Of a stretch of DNA of 64,000 nt, positions 1-11,833 are shown piece after piece; position 1 is the stretch's first letter, and every line of letters starts with the position of its first letter. Source of the DNA: Luzula sylvatica (lineage: Eukaryota > Streptophyta > Magnoliopsida > Poales > Juncaceae); the NCBI GenBank assembly GCA_946800325.1, contig OX326956.1:25518356-25582355 (forward strand). The letters run 5' to 3'. Under the pieces are notes generated by a model. It was not told the origin of the DNA and did no database searches. It saw only the letters and a list, made by a program, of their open reading frames with translations. The translations under genes and the position numbers were made by a program.

Positions 1-310
1 CATGTGTTGTTGGATTTTGCAATTTTTTTTTTTTTGAGAATAGAGGTGAAAAGTATTCAGATAAAAATAACAAATCTAATTAGCTAATAATGTAATCAAA
101 TTTCTAACGGTCATAAAATTTTCAAAAATCATAATCCGAACGTTAAGACAATGTTGCAAAATCTAATCTCAACGTTAATATTTGCATGTTATATGAAATG
201 AACTCGGTCCAGTGTTTAATGACAGCACCTCAGTATGACATTCAGATATGGTGTACATCTCAACTCGTATACCGAGTTCAGGGAATAAGCTATCTGAGCA
301 CAGCATCTTT
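1..310. other. AT-rich upstream region, no gene seen
   Basis: This stretch holds no recognisable gene or repeat. It lies upstream of a TATA-like box and may be the proximal promoter of the unrecognised locus that follows. Confidence 0.4.
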
Positions 311-314
311 TCCT

Positions 315-322
315 CTATATAC
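315..322 (+). promoter_or_regulatory. TATA-like box
   Basis: CTATATAC is followed by a CT/CA-rich leader typical of plant 5' UTRs. The first short ATG frame downstream (480-548) closes after 22 codons. This suggests a transcription start near 345-355, but nothing in the sequence proves it. Confidence 0.4.
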
Positions 323-1749
323 CCCTCCTCCGTCTTCATCTCTCCTCAGACATTCATTCTCTCACAAACAGATCCCCTTTCTTCTCTCTTCTCTCCCACA
401 AAACAAACCTTGCATCCAGATACTCACTCGCAACCAACACCAAACTTCAATTTCGTATATTGTTCGACTCAGAGACGAGATGGGAAATCGGAACTCGAGA
501 AGAACGTTTTCTTCTGAACTCGTGGACTCAGACCTCTACAATGGATGATTTCCATGTTTGACGTGATAATCGTTACTGGACAGGCACGAGAACGTAAGCG
601 TTTCTCCACCATTATTTGTATTTTATCAGAATTATTGTTTTTTTTCGTAGCCCCAAATCAAGCAAATGGTGGTTGGGTTTGTTTTATGTTCTTAAAAAAA
701 CCCTCATGAATTCTTGATTTTGATTGCTCCTGTTTTTGATTGATTGTATACTTTAAAAGATTCCTGATGAGCAAGAGACCTGCACATGAATGGGATTATC
801 CCATTACCAGAATTTCTTCTCTTTATATTGAAATTTTGCATTGTTTCTTGTTTTTTAAATGCTAATTTGTTCTTTTTTTCAGATTTATGATGAATACTTC
901 TATTAATCGGGTTCAAATTGAGATTTAGCACTCGACGAATTATGCTCTAAAATCTGAAGACAACGGAGAAACAACAAAGCATGAATCAGCGGCGCAGAAA
1001 CTCCAAACAAGGCAAGGAATCAGCGACGCAGAATTATACTCGACGAATTATACTCTAATTCGTTCTTCTTTTTTTCAGATTTATGACGAATACTGCCCAA
1101 TTCTATGAAACCAGTTAAAATCGAGAGAAGTCGCCGAATTCGATACATTCGATTTAGCACTCGACAAATTCTACTTGAAAATCGAAAGTCAGCCATCAGA
1201 GGAACAATAAAGGTTAAAGTAGGACTCGGCGATCGAGAAACTGAACAAAATTAAACTCGATGAGGTCCAAAACAAAACTAAACAAATTAAATTATTTATT
1301 TATTTTTCTGCAAAATATTAATTAACTATCATCATTTTCGGTGCAGGAGAACCGACTCCATATGCTAAGACAAAGGAAGTGGATTACTGCACGAAAATGG
1401 CGCCTCCATACAATCTCGACGACTTGGGTTCTTTGGGTTTGGATTTAACTGTGTACAAGGTAATTTTCAATATCATTCCTTAATAATCTAATAATTTTTG
1501 TTAATTCCATCTAATTTATTTTCATTCAATGTGCAGAGATTGCGTAAACAAATCGATTTAGCACAAGGCATAAATCTGCAACATCTCAAGACAACAATTT
1601 TCAAAGTGTCGAAAAAAAAAATTCTGTATATGTTGCTAATGTGCATGTGTATTGTTGTGTTTTTCTTTTTTCTGTTTGTGTCTTTGTATGTGCATGTTTG
1701 TAAGTCTTTTTGTGTTTGTGTGGTGGTGTGTCTGTATGTGTATGTAATA

Positions 1750-1761
<12 letters not shown>

Positions 1762-1780
<19 letters not shown>

Positions 1781-1784
1781 CCAA
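1762..1784. repeat. (GC)n/(GT)n microsatellite
   Basis: A short run of alternating CG then TG dinucleotides immediately precedes the GC-rich minisatellite. Alternating purine-pyrimidine DNA of this kind can adopt Z-form; that point is general knowledge and not shown here. Confidence 0.7.
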
Positions 1785-3232
1785 GTTGGGCCAGGCCTGT
1801 GGGGGAGGCGGGTTCGGCCCAAGTGGGTCCGGGCCCGTGGGGTGAGGGTGGGTTCGGCCCAAGTGGGGCCGGGCCCGAATGGGAGGGGGGTCCAGCCCAA
1901 GTGGGGCCGGGCCCCGGGGGGGGAGGGAGGGGGGGGGGGGGGGTCCGGCCCAAGTGGGGCCGGGCCGAGGGGGGATTGGGGGGGGGGGGGGGGTCCGGCC
2001 CAAGTGGGGCCGGGCCCGGGGGGGAGGGGGGGGGGGGTCCGGCCAAAGTGGGGCCGGGCCGGGGGGGGGGGGAGGGGGGGTCCGGCCCAAGTGGGGCCGG
2101 GCCCGGGGGGGGAGGGGGGGGAGTCCGGCCCAAGTGGGGCCGGGCCCGGGGGGAGGGGGGGGTCCAGCCCAAGTGGGGCCGGGCCCGGGGGGGTGGGTCC
2201 GGCCCAAGTGGGGCCGGGCCTGGGGGGGGGGTGGTGGGAGGGGGGGGTCCGGCCCAAGTGGGGCCGGGCCCGGGGGGGAGAGGGGGGTTCCGGCCCAAGT
2301 GGGGCCGGGCCCGGGGGGGGAGGGGGGGTCCGGCCCAAGTGGGGCCGGGCCCGGGGGGGGGGAGGGGGGGGGGGTGGGTCCGGCCCAAGTGGGGCCGGGC
2401 CCGGGGGGGTGGGTCCGGCCCAAGTGGGGCCGGGCCTGGGGGGGGTGGTGGGAGGGGGGGGGTCCGGCCCAAGTGGGGCCGGGCCTGGGGGGGAGAGGGG
2501 GGTTCCGGCCCAAGTGGGGCCGGGCCCGGGGGGGGGGGAGGGGGGGTCCGGCCCAAGTGGGGCCGGGCCCGGGGGGGGGAGGGGGGGGGGGTTGGGGCCG
2601 GGCCCGGGGGGGGGGGGGGGTCCGGCCCAAGTGGGGCCGGGCCCGGGGGGGGGGGGGAGGGGGGGGGGGTCCGGCCCAAGTGGGGCCGGGCCCGGGGGGG
2701 GGGGGGCGGGGGGGTCCGGCCCAAGTGGGGCCGGGCCCGGGGGGGGGGCGGGGGGGTCCGGCCCAAGTGGGGCCGGGCCCGGGGGGGGGGGGGGCGGGGG
2801 GGTCCGGCCCAAGTGGGGCCGGGCCCGGGGGGGGGGGGGGCGGGGGGGTCCGGCCCAAGTGGGGCCGGGCCCGGGGGGGGGCGGGGGGGGGGGGGGGGTC
2901 CGGCCCAAGTGGGGCCGGGCCCGGGGGGGGCGGGGGGGTCCGGCCCAAGTGGGGCCGGGCCCGGGGGGGGCGGGGGGGTCCGGCCCAAGTGGGGCCGGGC
3001 CCGGGGGGGGGGCGGGGGGGGGGGGTCCGGCCCAAGTGGGGCCGGGCCCGGGGGGGGCGGGTGGGTCCGGCCCAAGTGGGGCCGGGCCCGGGGGGGCGGG
3101 GGGGTCCGGCCCAAGTGGGGCCGGGCCCGGGGGGGGCGGGGGGGTCCGGCCCAAGTGGGGCCGGGCCCGGGGGGGCGGGGGGGGGTCCGGCCCAAGTGGG
3201 GCCGGGCCCGGGGGGGGGGGTCCGGCCCAAAT
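1785..3232. repeat. GC-rich minisatellite, about 34 units
   Basis: The tandem unit has a core of GGCCCAAGTGGGGCCGGGCC followed by a G-run of variable length (about 6-20 G, sometimes broken by A, T or C), giving units of roughly 32-55 bp. I count about 34 cores. The first two units (AAGTTGGGCC, AAGTGGGTCC) are diverged; later ones are nearly uniform in the core and vary mainly in the G-run. The core holds GGCCC and GGGCC inverted repeats, and the G-runs suit G-quadruplex formation. Long proline- or glycine-rich frames cross it on both strands and are artefacts of composition. Confidence 0.95.
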
Positions 3233-3515
3233 TCTGAATTGCACGAAAAATAGTGAGGTTCGAGAACAAATCATGATTGAGTCTAATTTGGAGTATTGGG
3301 CTGGTAAGTATAATTAGTTAAATACAATAATTTAGATATCAAATTAATCTGCTATGTATTTATTAGTTTTAACTAAGCTATTCTGTTTGTGAAATCATAT
3401 TGTTAATAAGCTAGTAAATGGAGCTATCCATTTCGATTATACCCGGAGGTATCCAGTACATGTTTTAAATGGAGAAGTTTAGTCAAGATAGAAATTACCC
3501 TACAACAGTAATTAC

Positions 3516-4061
3516 CAATGTATTTAAAGCCGGACCGGACGTTGACCCGGTTTAGTCTCGGGTCACCGGTTCACCGGTTAGATCGGTGGGTCAACCGGTT
3601 CAACTGTCAGTTTTGTTAATAAATATGCATAAATAAATAAAAAAAATTTCTGAATACCATTTGAAAGTTTATTTACAAAATATCAAGAAGAAACAACACC
3701 AACTTCAAAATATGAAACATAAAATAAACATTGACATAATGTTTCAATTACTATGCACAAGGATCTCGGACAGGGACTTAATACTAGTCTTTTTGGAAAT
3801 AATGACGACATAAATAGAGGAATAATGAAAGTACGATCTTTTACAGATACTTAACATTTACATAAAAAATTAACAATGAAAAATAAGAAGTTATGTTGAA
3901 GCACCAACAATGAAATATAAGGAGTTCGGCATTGAATTCAAAATCATACAATTTCTTTCTTGAAATCCTGCACAACACATTATCAATTTGTGGGTGAAAC
4001 AAGGGATTAATCTCGATGCAGGGGGTGAAACTTGAGCCTGGTATTTAACAACAGTCTAGTT

Positions 4062-4140
<79 letters not shown>

Positions 4141-4541
4141 CAGCAAGTTGGAGCTCGATGCACAATGAAGAAATTATAGATCTGCCATGAAGATGATAGA
4201 GAGAGATCAGCTAGCTAGAGCTTTACAATTTTGAGAGAGAGAGGGAGAGAGCGATCAGGGAGGAAATCGTAGATCGCTGCCTTTTGCTTTTCAATATCGC
4301 CTTTTTATTTTCTTCTTAATCGAGTGGGGGAGGAGAAGAACGAGGTGAACAAATTATGTGAAAATAAGCCGGACGGTTTTCTGGTCGGATCGGTCCGGTT
4401 TTATTAATAAACCGGCCGGTTCAAACGGTTTTGTCCGGTTCATTTGTATATCCGATCCAACTATCAAACCGACCCGTTTCATGGTCCGGTTACGGTTTTT
4501 TTGTTTGAACCGGCCGGTCCGGTCCGGTTTTTAAAACAGTG
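3516..4541. mobile_element. Non-autonomous hAT element
   Basis: This 1,026-bp element is bounded by an exact 8-bp direct repeat GTAATTAC (3508-3515 and 4542-4549). Its inverted ends begin CAATGTATTTAAAGCCGGACC at the left and, read inward on the opposite strand, CACTGTTTTAAAAACCGGACC at the right. An 8-bp target duplication and ends starting with CA fit the hAT superfamily. Both subterminal regions are rich in CCGGTT/AACCGG motifs. No transposase frame is present, so it would depend on an autonomous relative. It carries a long (GA)n tract. Confidence 0.85.
4062..4138. repeat. (GA)n microsatellite
   Basis: About 38 uninterrupted GA dinucleotides lie inside the hAT element, followed by further short GA runs to about 4260. 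Confidence 0.95.
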
Positions 4542-4690
4542 GTAATTACTTAGCAATTAGTATTTTAAGATGCAAAAAGACTACAGGTACAGAAGTAATC
4601 CACAGAAACAGCCCCGATTTGTTTTTTATGGAAAAATTTATGTAGGGCCCACTTACACATTTGTATAGTTAATTTGGGGAAATTATACTC

Positions 4691-4913
4691 TGCCACCATA
4701 TTGCAACAAAAAATCACTAATTCTTAATTAACCCATTTAATTAACATTCCAATTAACAAGAAACATTGAATTAATAATTGTTAAATATTAATTATCATTT
4801 GTTAATCCGGATAGATGTTAATTAACACGTCAATCAATCCACATGTGTTAATCCATAAGTTAATTAACTGGGTTAATTACGAATTAGTGCTTTTTTGTTG
4901 CAATCTCGTGGCA
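4691..4913. mobile_element. Foldback MITE
   Basis: A 223-bp sequence has inverted arms of about 57 bp. The left arm runs TGCCACCATATTGCAACAAA and on to TTAATTAACC; the reverse complement of the right arm runs TGCCACGAGATTGCAACAAA with a matching continuation. The arms differ at only a few positions. There is no coding capacity. I could not define the target duplication, so the superfamily is open. Confidence 0.75.
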
Positions 4914-5370
4914 CCATATATGCCCTCGTTAATTTGTGCATCGGGACCATATCGGTGGATGAATTCTGTGTTTGTATACTTTTTGAGATGTGTAGGTAAT
5001 ATTGGTGAGCTGGCTGTTTATGAGGTTTTTTTTTGGATAACTTGTATTTTAAGATCAAAAAGTATACAGAGCAGGAAGTAAATCACCGAATTCTTACCGA
5101 AGTATGAGGTGGACGTGGGTCCCATCTAATTTCCTTCCTACGTAACAATACCCAGTCTATCTAAGAATTTTTTTTATCAAAGCTTCCCTCCAGATCTGGT
5201 TGCCATTCTCCACAACTCCACTCCTTCAGCCCTTCTCTACATCTCGTCGCACCAACTTTCCAGCCTCGCATCTGTGAACTCAGCAAGACGACTTCATGCT
5301 CACGCCCAATTTCACAACCTTTCTTGACTGCTTGAGCCTCCCTCCCTTTTCTCTAAAATCGACAGATTGC
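4914..5370. other. Intergenic, no gene supported
   Basis: A short sequence at about 5044-5090 resembles a diverged copy of 4558-4610 (GTATTTTAAGAT followed by CAAAAAG). The last 200 bases are pyrimidine-rich and precede the FBL3-like remnant. No coding region is supported. Confidence 0.4.
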
Positions 5371-6338
5371 TATGGATTTAGGCGGCAGATTTAGAGAACT
5401 CGCTATTTCTTATCTGAAGGTTGCTATCTATATCCTTTACTGTTACCTATTTTTCTCGTTCAAGAAACACTTGTTTGAAGATTTGAGTTTTATTCATGAT
5501 TTCTGTTATCAGGTTGAAAGGAAATGAGTCACTGTGAGATTTTTTTTTTTGAAGGAATACTGTCTTTTCATTAAAAAAAAGAAAAATAGAATTACATTTC
5601 AAAAAGAAATTTCATTCCAAAAATAAAAATTTCAAGATCAAAATCCTAATACAATTGTAGAGCTTTTTGGCCGATAATGCCAGTCGATCGAGAAACTTCG
5701 ATCTAGTTCTGCCATTGCACTGTGAGATTGATAGGCTCTCTAGCAAAGCTTGAAGGCTTCGCCATGGTTGGATGCTCCTACATAGATGATGAAGGCCTGT
5801 TATATCTTGGCAATGGAAACAACTCATTACTAGGTGGACAGTGGACTCGTATTGTCATGAAATTCAGGAATTGAGTTTTTTTTTTTTTTTAATCTTATAT
5901 TTTGTCTTTGATGGCAGAGCATTGATGTGTCGAGGTGCGAGAATGTGACTTCGCATGACTTGTCTGCTTTAGTCGAAGGGCAAAAATGTTTCAAAAAGAT
6001 CAATTTTGGTGATTGTAATCATGTAAGTCAATTATCACTATTTCATTATTCTTACTTCACGACACATTACACTCTTTAATTTATATATTTGATTTAAATT
6101 TCAGGAATTAACCTCAAACCACTCAGTCAAATTTGCAAATATCTTCAACAAATTGGACTTGGCAAATACAATATCGGACGGAGCGCTTCTTTATATTGGC
6201 ACTAATTGTAGGAGGCTCGGGTGTCTTCGAAGAGAGTCTTGTAGTTTGATAAGAGAGAAAGGGCTCGATCGGGTTTATACCCCTTTTAATTTTCGGGTAC
6301 GTCTTTCAGGGGCACATTTGCAAGTTAAAAGGGTTTAA
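5371..6338 (+). pseudogene. F-box/LRR-repeat protein 3-like pseudogene
   Basis: Fragments match the leucine-rich repeat part of plant FBL3-type F-box proteins, which act as SCF ubiquitin-ligase receptors. The pieces in order are: 5371-5419, GGRFRELAISYLK; 5513-5840, IGSLAKLEGFAMVGCSYIDD then EGLLYLGNG; about 5920-6023, SIDVSRCENVTSHDLSALV; and 6105-6338, KLDLANTISDGALLYIG then NCRRL. Intron-like sequences with GT..AG borders separate them. The gene is broken: the F-box and most repeats are missing, the second exon has a small frame-shifting lesion and an in-frame TGA near 5525-5532, and a LINE tail is inserted in that exon. The last frame ends at TAA without the family C-terminus. This is a decayed fragment. 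Confidence 0.75.
5542..5717 (-). mobile_element. 5'-truncated LINE tail
   Basis: A 176-bp insertion lies between exact 12-bp direct repeats CACTGTGAGATT (5530-5541 and 5718-5729). It begins with a T-run on the + strand, which is the poly(A) tail of an element in minus orientation. A poly(A) tail with a 12-bp target duplication is the mark of target-primed reverse transcription. Its 3' sequence differs from the large LINE at 25074-28819, so it is another family. It splits an exon of the FBL3-like remnant. Confidence 0.85.
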
Positions 6339-9300
6339 TTTGTGTATTGGCCAGCTATGGGTTTATTAAGCATGTATTTGGCCAAATACAATCTCAGGAA
6401 CTTCACAAATTGATGGTGATTACTCATTTTAGTTATTAAAATTCTTAATTTCACAATAACTTCACTTTTTTTATGCAGTTATGGGATTTCAATTTTAAGC
6501 TACAATATTTAACTTCTCTCATAACAGCTCAAGCAATATGAGAAGCATCACATTAATATTAGGGAGTACAAATTACTTGTTATTCAAGTGAAATGCAATT
6601 TTCATTTTTTTTTAATTGATGAAATACAAATTATTTGTTATTGAAACTTCATTTTTTTTTATTGTTGTAAATTTTAATTGATAAATATTGTAATGTATGA
6701 ATTTGTTTGAACTTAATTAAAGTGGTTTTGTTTAGTAGTGGGTTCCTAGGTGTCATTTGATACGTGTTTGTACGTGTCATTTGATAGTGTGTGTAGCTGT
6801 CATAAAGAAAAAGAAGAATCGCCGTAAAAGGAACCTGTATTGGATGAGTCTAGAAGTGGAAAGATGTAAGACAGAAAATTCTGCTCTCTATTGCCCAACA
6901 AATAATCGCTGAGATGGCGCACCAAAGAAAATTTGTTTCCACGTAAGGAATCGGGAGCAATTCGGTGAAATTTGTTTGGGTCTGTATACTTTTTGATTTT
7001 AAGATAACTCGTTTTAAAGACATGCATCTAAAATCAATTTATCATGTTAATACGGTTATTATGTCTAATAAATTGAATTTTATGAGGCGAGTTTTTTCAT
7101 CTATTATATAACGTGGTAGTTTTTTTTTTTTTTTATGGTAGAAAAAAAAAGATATTTTGGGTATTTGTCAACTGATAACCAAGCCAAGCCTGACAATTTT
7201 TTTTTCCGTAAAATACAATGTATTATTATTAATTAATGTTAGATAAAATAAAAAGGTTTTATTATACATATTAATTGAAAATATCCAAATTACTCTTTTA
7301 AAAGCCCTATCAAGACAAATAATATTTTCATCTTTTGTTTGGAAAAGAATATTTTATGTCTTATAGATGAATTACTAGTATATATTTATCATCTCTTATA
7401 AAATTGTGTAAAAAAAAATTTAGCAGCTTTGATAATTTTCACGTACTGTAAAAATGAAAAAGTTATTCATGTTTTCTGCTACTACCCTTACACAGTGTAT
7501 ATAAGCGTATATAGAAATAAAATATTTTTCGACATTTTTACATGGAAAAGGATAATAGAAACTATATGAAATTTCATCATTTTGTCCAAGCAAACTATTA
7601 TTACACTATAACCTGGACTGAATGACATGTTTCAAAATATGGAAGACTTTCAAAAATTTCCAATTAAAAGACACAAAATTTATCATTGTGATTTTTTAAT
7701 GTATGACAAATAGTTATCTTCTGAATATTTTATATTGACAAGTAGAAAATAAAGTTATAATTTATTTAATTATTTTATGGCCTAATATTAGATGATATAT
7801 GTTTGAAAATTAATTAGTAGAAAAATAAAGTTATTACATTATATTTACCATGGACTAATATTTGAGAGAATGATTTTGAGCCTATGCCTGGTCTGCCTGC
7901 GAAAAAGATCCGTAACAGTAGAAGGCGTGTTTATCCCGTATTAATGATTTTCATCCGACGTCAAAGACATATATGCTTGAGTATTGACATGGCCCAACTT
8001 TATTAGTTAATTTAAGTTTCACCAAGGTTATATTACAAAAATTTGACAAAGAATGAATTTGCAGGAACCGAAATATATGAAAATTTATTATAATTATTAA
8101 TTATTTAATAGATAATTTTTCGGTTTCGATTTCATAGCGGGGTCGCCCCCCCAGATCCGCCTCTGCTTCAGACAACTAATTTCGTACGTAGTTCGCATGA
8201 GTATCTTTAACGGTTCGGGTTTCCTCTAGTAATAGCTAATTTTCCTATAATAAACATGAGTATTTATAATAAAAAAATATCACGTCATATTTCAATATAA
8301 TTTGAGTATATTTTTGAGATTGTAGTGGCTTGGATTTGGTTCGGGTTTGATCTTCTCATACTCGACTCGCATATATCTGAACGACCACGGGTATATTATC
8401 ATTCCATACTCGAACCTGTTAAGCTTATGATCCCGACCAATTTTTAAAAATATTAGATGAAGAACATCAAAGTTTTCAAACTGTTAAAATAAAACAAATC
8501 TTCGAATGGTTCAAAATAGACCGAAAAAACATAAATAGTTCAAATTACGCAAATAGTTGATGAATCATATAATTGTGCAACCAATGCATATAACAACACA
8601 AAAACATCCAAATTGTTCAAATTACTCACAAATTCAACAAATAGTAGACGAAGCATATAATTTTGGATGTGTTTCCACCAATAGTAGATGAAGCATCCAA
8701 ATTGTTCAAATTAATCACTGTCCAAATTGTTTCCACCAATAGTAGATGAAGCATCCGTTCTAAAAAGCATTTTTGAGCGTTTGATTTTTCGCAACAAATA
8801 ATCCAAATAATAAAATATTTGTACTTGCGTGATAACTTATTTCACAATTTTTAAGAACAAGTTTTTGCTCCGTCATAGTATTATTACAGAAATTTGTTTT
8901 TTTTAAATAAATTATTCCAAATATTTGCTTAGGGAGAGTTCAAAAAATGTGTTCTTGAGAAAATTTGTTTTCTAATTTTTTTTTAGGATACAATTTTTCG
9001 CATAGTTATAGATACATACAATTTAGAATAATAATATACCTTTCAAACAACAATTTATATTTTTCATATATAATATTTTTACATAAAGTTTATATATTTT
9101 TGAATTATATATTTTTTCATGACAATTATGCATTTTTGAATAACACTATACCGTTTTAATATATCATTATATATCTTCTAATATTAATATATACTTTTTT
9201 AGATATTATGATATCCATTTCGATTTTTCAATATTATATAGTTTACTCAAATATCATTTTTTAATAAAAATATAATATTTTTAGAATATAATATAATATA

Positions 9301-9637
9301 TTACACTTGCATAAATCAAATTGCCACGGAGAGGGTCCCGAAATAATAATCGAGTTGTGAGAGGGGTTTTCCGAAAATATTGCAAGTATTGCCAACCCTA
9401 GACGGCTCTAGAAGCACGGACAGTGAGCCTCCCTCCTTTCATTCCGACCATACTCGTACAAATTTTTCGACAGCAATTTTCCTCTAATCGGAACCCAATA
9501 TTGAAAGATTTCTCTCTGTTGATCATTACCAAAACCCTTCAATTTTGCACAATCAATTTGAGATTTGTTGTTATTTACGGTGTTAATTCATTGATTATTG
9601 GTAGATTCTGTATTTGAAGCTGATCTGAGCCTCGGCC
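6339..9637. other. AT-rich intergenic region
   Basis: No gene is supported across this 3.3-kb stretch, which is strongly AT-rich (for example 8960-9310). At 8640-8760 a short unit containing CCACCAATAGTAGATGAAGC is repeated in tandem. At about 8140-8165 a C-run followed by AGATCCGCCTCTG resembles transposon-derived sequence. The last 240 bases hold the presumed promoter and leader of RPN13. Confidence 0.5.
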
Positions 9638-11833
9638 ATGGAGGATGCTGCTCCATTACAGGTATTTTTTTTATTGAGATGTCGTTTTTCTTGTTTTCTT
9701 CCGCTTGAACTTGTTTACTTGTTAATTTTTGTATGATTTTTGCTTTCGATTACATTTTTTTAAATATTTGTAGGATTTAATGTTGGAATTTCGCGCTGGA
9801 AAGATGAATTTTGTGGCAAATCGAGTGGTACCAGACAATCGCAAGGGACTCATCCGTATTGGAAGGGTAACCTATCCCCAATTCCTGTCCTTTTCCCCTC
9901 CATTTTTAACCATTAAAATGCGATTTAATTTCAATTTTTATTTTTTCAGGGAGAGGAAGGATTGATCCATTTCCAATGGCTCGATCGAAACCAAAACATA
10001 ATCGAAGATGTAACTCTTTCGATAAAAATAATTTCCTTAATTATTTCAAATCATCATATATTATTAACCTTTCCCTTCACAGGATCAAATCATATTTCCA
10101 GAGGAGGCTAATTTCGAAAAGGTATAATTTCAAATAACTCTCCTTTTGATTTATTACATATAACGATGTCATAATTATTCTTTTTTTGAAATTTATTAGG
10201 TGTCTCAGTCTTCTGGAAGAGTCTACATCTTGAAGTTCACCTCTGACGATAGAAAATTCTTCTTCTGGATGCAGGTTCATTCTTTCATTCTAATAACAAT
10301 GATAATGCTAATAAAGGATTTTTTTTATAAAAAGCACCCTATATTTTCTCATATTTATGAAAAATCCCCTGTAATAATAATGTTTGATTAGGAGCCGAGA
10401 GAGGAAGGGGACGAAATGTTATGCAGCCAAGTCAATAACTGTCTCAACCGAATGTTAGGTATTTTAATCTCACAAAAATACCTGTTAAAAAATGTAAATA
10501 TTTTTTGTGCAAAATTGAGGTATAATATTCATCTTTTTTATGATATTTAGATATAATGGGAGAAGATGAAGAGGTCTCAGTTCCTGAAGAGACTGCTGAT
10601 GATGACCTGTCCTCTAGGTATTTCCATTTAATTAACGAACTAATTAAAAATTTGCAAAATATGAAAATAGCCCCTTCTTTCTCAAGAATTCATAAATTGG
10701 TCATTACTTTAATTAAAGTTTTATTAATAAAATTAATTACATGAACGATTTTAGACACTGACCAACAATAGGGACTAATTTAAATTTCTTAAATGGAGGT
10801 TTTTTCTTGCAATTTTAATAATATAAGGGACCTGTTCGCAAAATTTCTTTATTAATTAAATTCAAAAACTATATAAATGTTATTTTAGGGCTGGGAACTT
10901 ATTAGTTGATCAAAACATGGCCACCGATTTGGCCGGAGAAGTGACTTCAAATGCTGGTCCAGTTCAATTAGAAGATTTACAAAGAATATTAAGGAGTATT
11001 CAAGCACCAGGTTTATAATAAAAATAAAATATATAATTCATATTTAGTTAATTTAAATATAAGATATTATTTAGTGTATAATGAATGTAATTATATGCTA
11101 ACATTCTTCTATTTTGTTTTGATTTTATTCTGCAGTCGAAGATCCAGATGCTCGTAAGTGCTCTTCTAAAAAACTCTAAACGCTAAATTGGTTATTTAAT
11201 ATTTATTAAATTTTGTTTAATTTGGGTATTATTATTATTATTATTTATAGGTATAGGACTTGGAGATATATTGAAGCCAGATTTGGTTTCTCCACTTATT
11301 GAGTCATTACCTGTTGAACAAAGACTCGCCTCTTATTTACCAGAGGTTTTAATTAATTATTCAATTAATAATTAATAAATTAATAGTCTTCATAAACATT
11401 TTTTTTAATATTTTTTACTTGATGTTATTATTTCAGGGTTCGCAGAGTAGAGCTGACATAATCGAATTGATTCAGAGCCCTCCATTTCGCCAACAACTGG
11501 AGACATTCACTCACGTTTGTATTAAATTGGAGTAAATTGTAATTAATTAATTTATTAATTAATTTATCTAAAATTGCAGGTACTGAGAACAGGACAGATT
11601 GATCTAACTCAATTTGGAGTCGACCCAAGTAAATGTAAGTTCAAAATATCGTATATACCCCTCTATAAAATATCATGAAAATAGGTATTTTATATTTGTA
11701 TATTTTTGGATTTAATATGGCAGATAGATTCACGGTGATTTCATTTCTGGAGGCATTGGAGGACTCGGTTTCGAAAGCTTCCACATCAGGATCGAGCGAG
11801 AACAAGATAAACGAAGCGATGGACGAAACTTGA
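9638..11833 (+). CDS. RPN13: 26S proteasome ubiquitin receptor RPN13
   Basis: RPN13/ADRM1 sits in the 19S cap of the proteasome, binds ubiquitin chains through its N-terminal Pru domain and docks the deubiquitinase UCH37/UCH2 through its C-terminal DEUBAD domain. Thirteen exons join in frame to exactly 300 aa: 9638-9661, 9774-9866, 9950-10009, 10083-10121, 10200-10274, 10392-10458, 10551-10617, 10889-11010, 11136-11153, 11251-11345, 11437-11514, 11580-11634 and 11724-11833. All introns are GT..AG. The Pru domain (about residues 9-115) shows [48 protein letters not shown] and [19 protein letters not shown]. The C-terminal domain (about 190-285) shows [19 protein letters not shown] and [19 protein letters not shown]. 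The start was chosen at MEDAAPLQ because it gives the family's short N-terminus and length. No damage is seen. Confidence 0.95.

Larger units (their letters stand above)
480..3320 (+). other. Unrecognised spliced locus interrupted by a minisatellite
   Basis: I do not recognise this locus. Two consecutive candidate exons have good borders and one shared open frame. The first, 1347-1459, is preceded by GTGCAG and followed by AAG|GTAATT; it reads through EPTPYAKTKEVDYC and MAPPYNLDDLGSLG. The second starts at 1537 after GTGCAG and reads RLRKQIDLAQGINLQHLK. Its frame then enters a low-complexity T/G-rich stretch and the GC-rich minisatellite. Beyond the minisatellite, about 3230-3304, non-repetitive sequence ends at a good donor (GGCTG|GTAAGT). 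Further upstream the motif TTTTTTTCAGATTTATGA occurs twice (near 880 and 1070), suggesting duplicated acceptor sites. It could be a live gene with an expanded intronic or exonic repeat, or a decayed gene. No family match is claimed. Confidence 0.3.

Noticed and set aside
1488..3317. Several overlapping long proline-, glycine- or arginine-rich open frames on both strands (up to 593 codons)
   Set aside because: They all arise from the GC-rich tandem repeat, which has no stops in any frame. Both strands and several frames are open equally, so none is evidence of a gene.
8140..8165. G/C-rich piece AGATCCGCCTCTG after a C-run, similar to 62905-62955
   Set aside because: It suggests the end of a dispersed transposon family, but no inverted end or target duplication could be defined.
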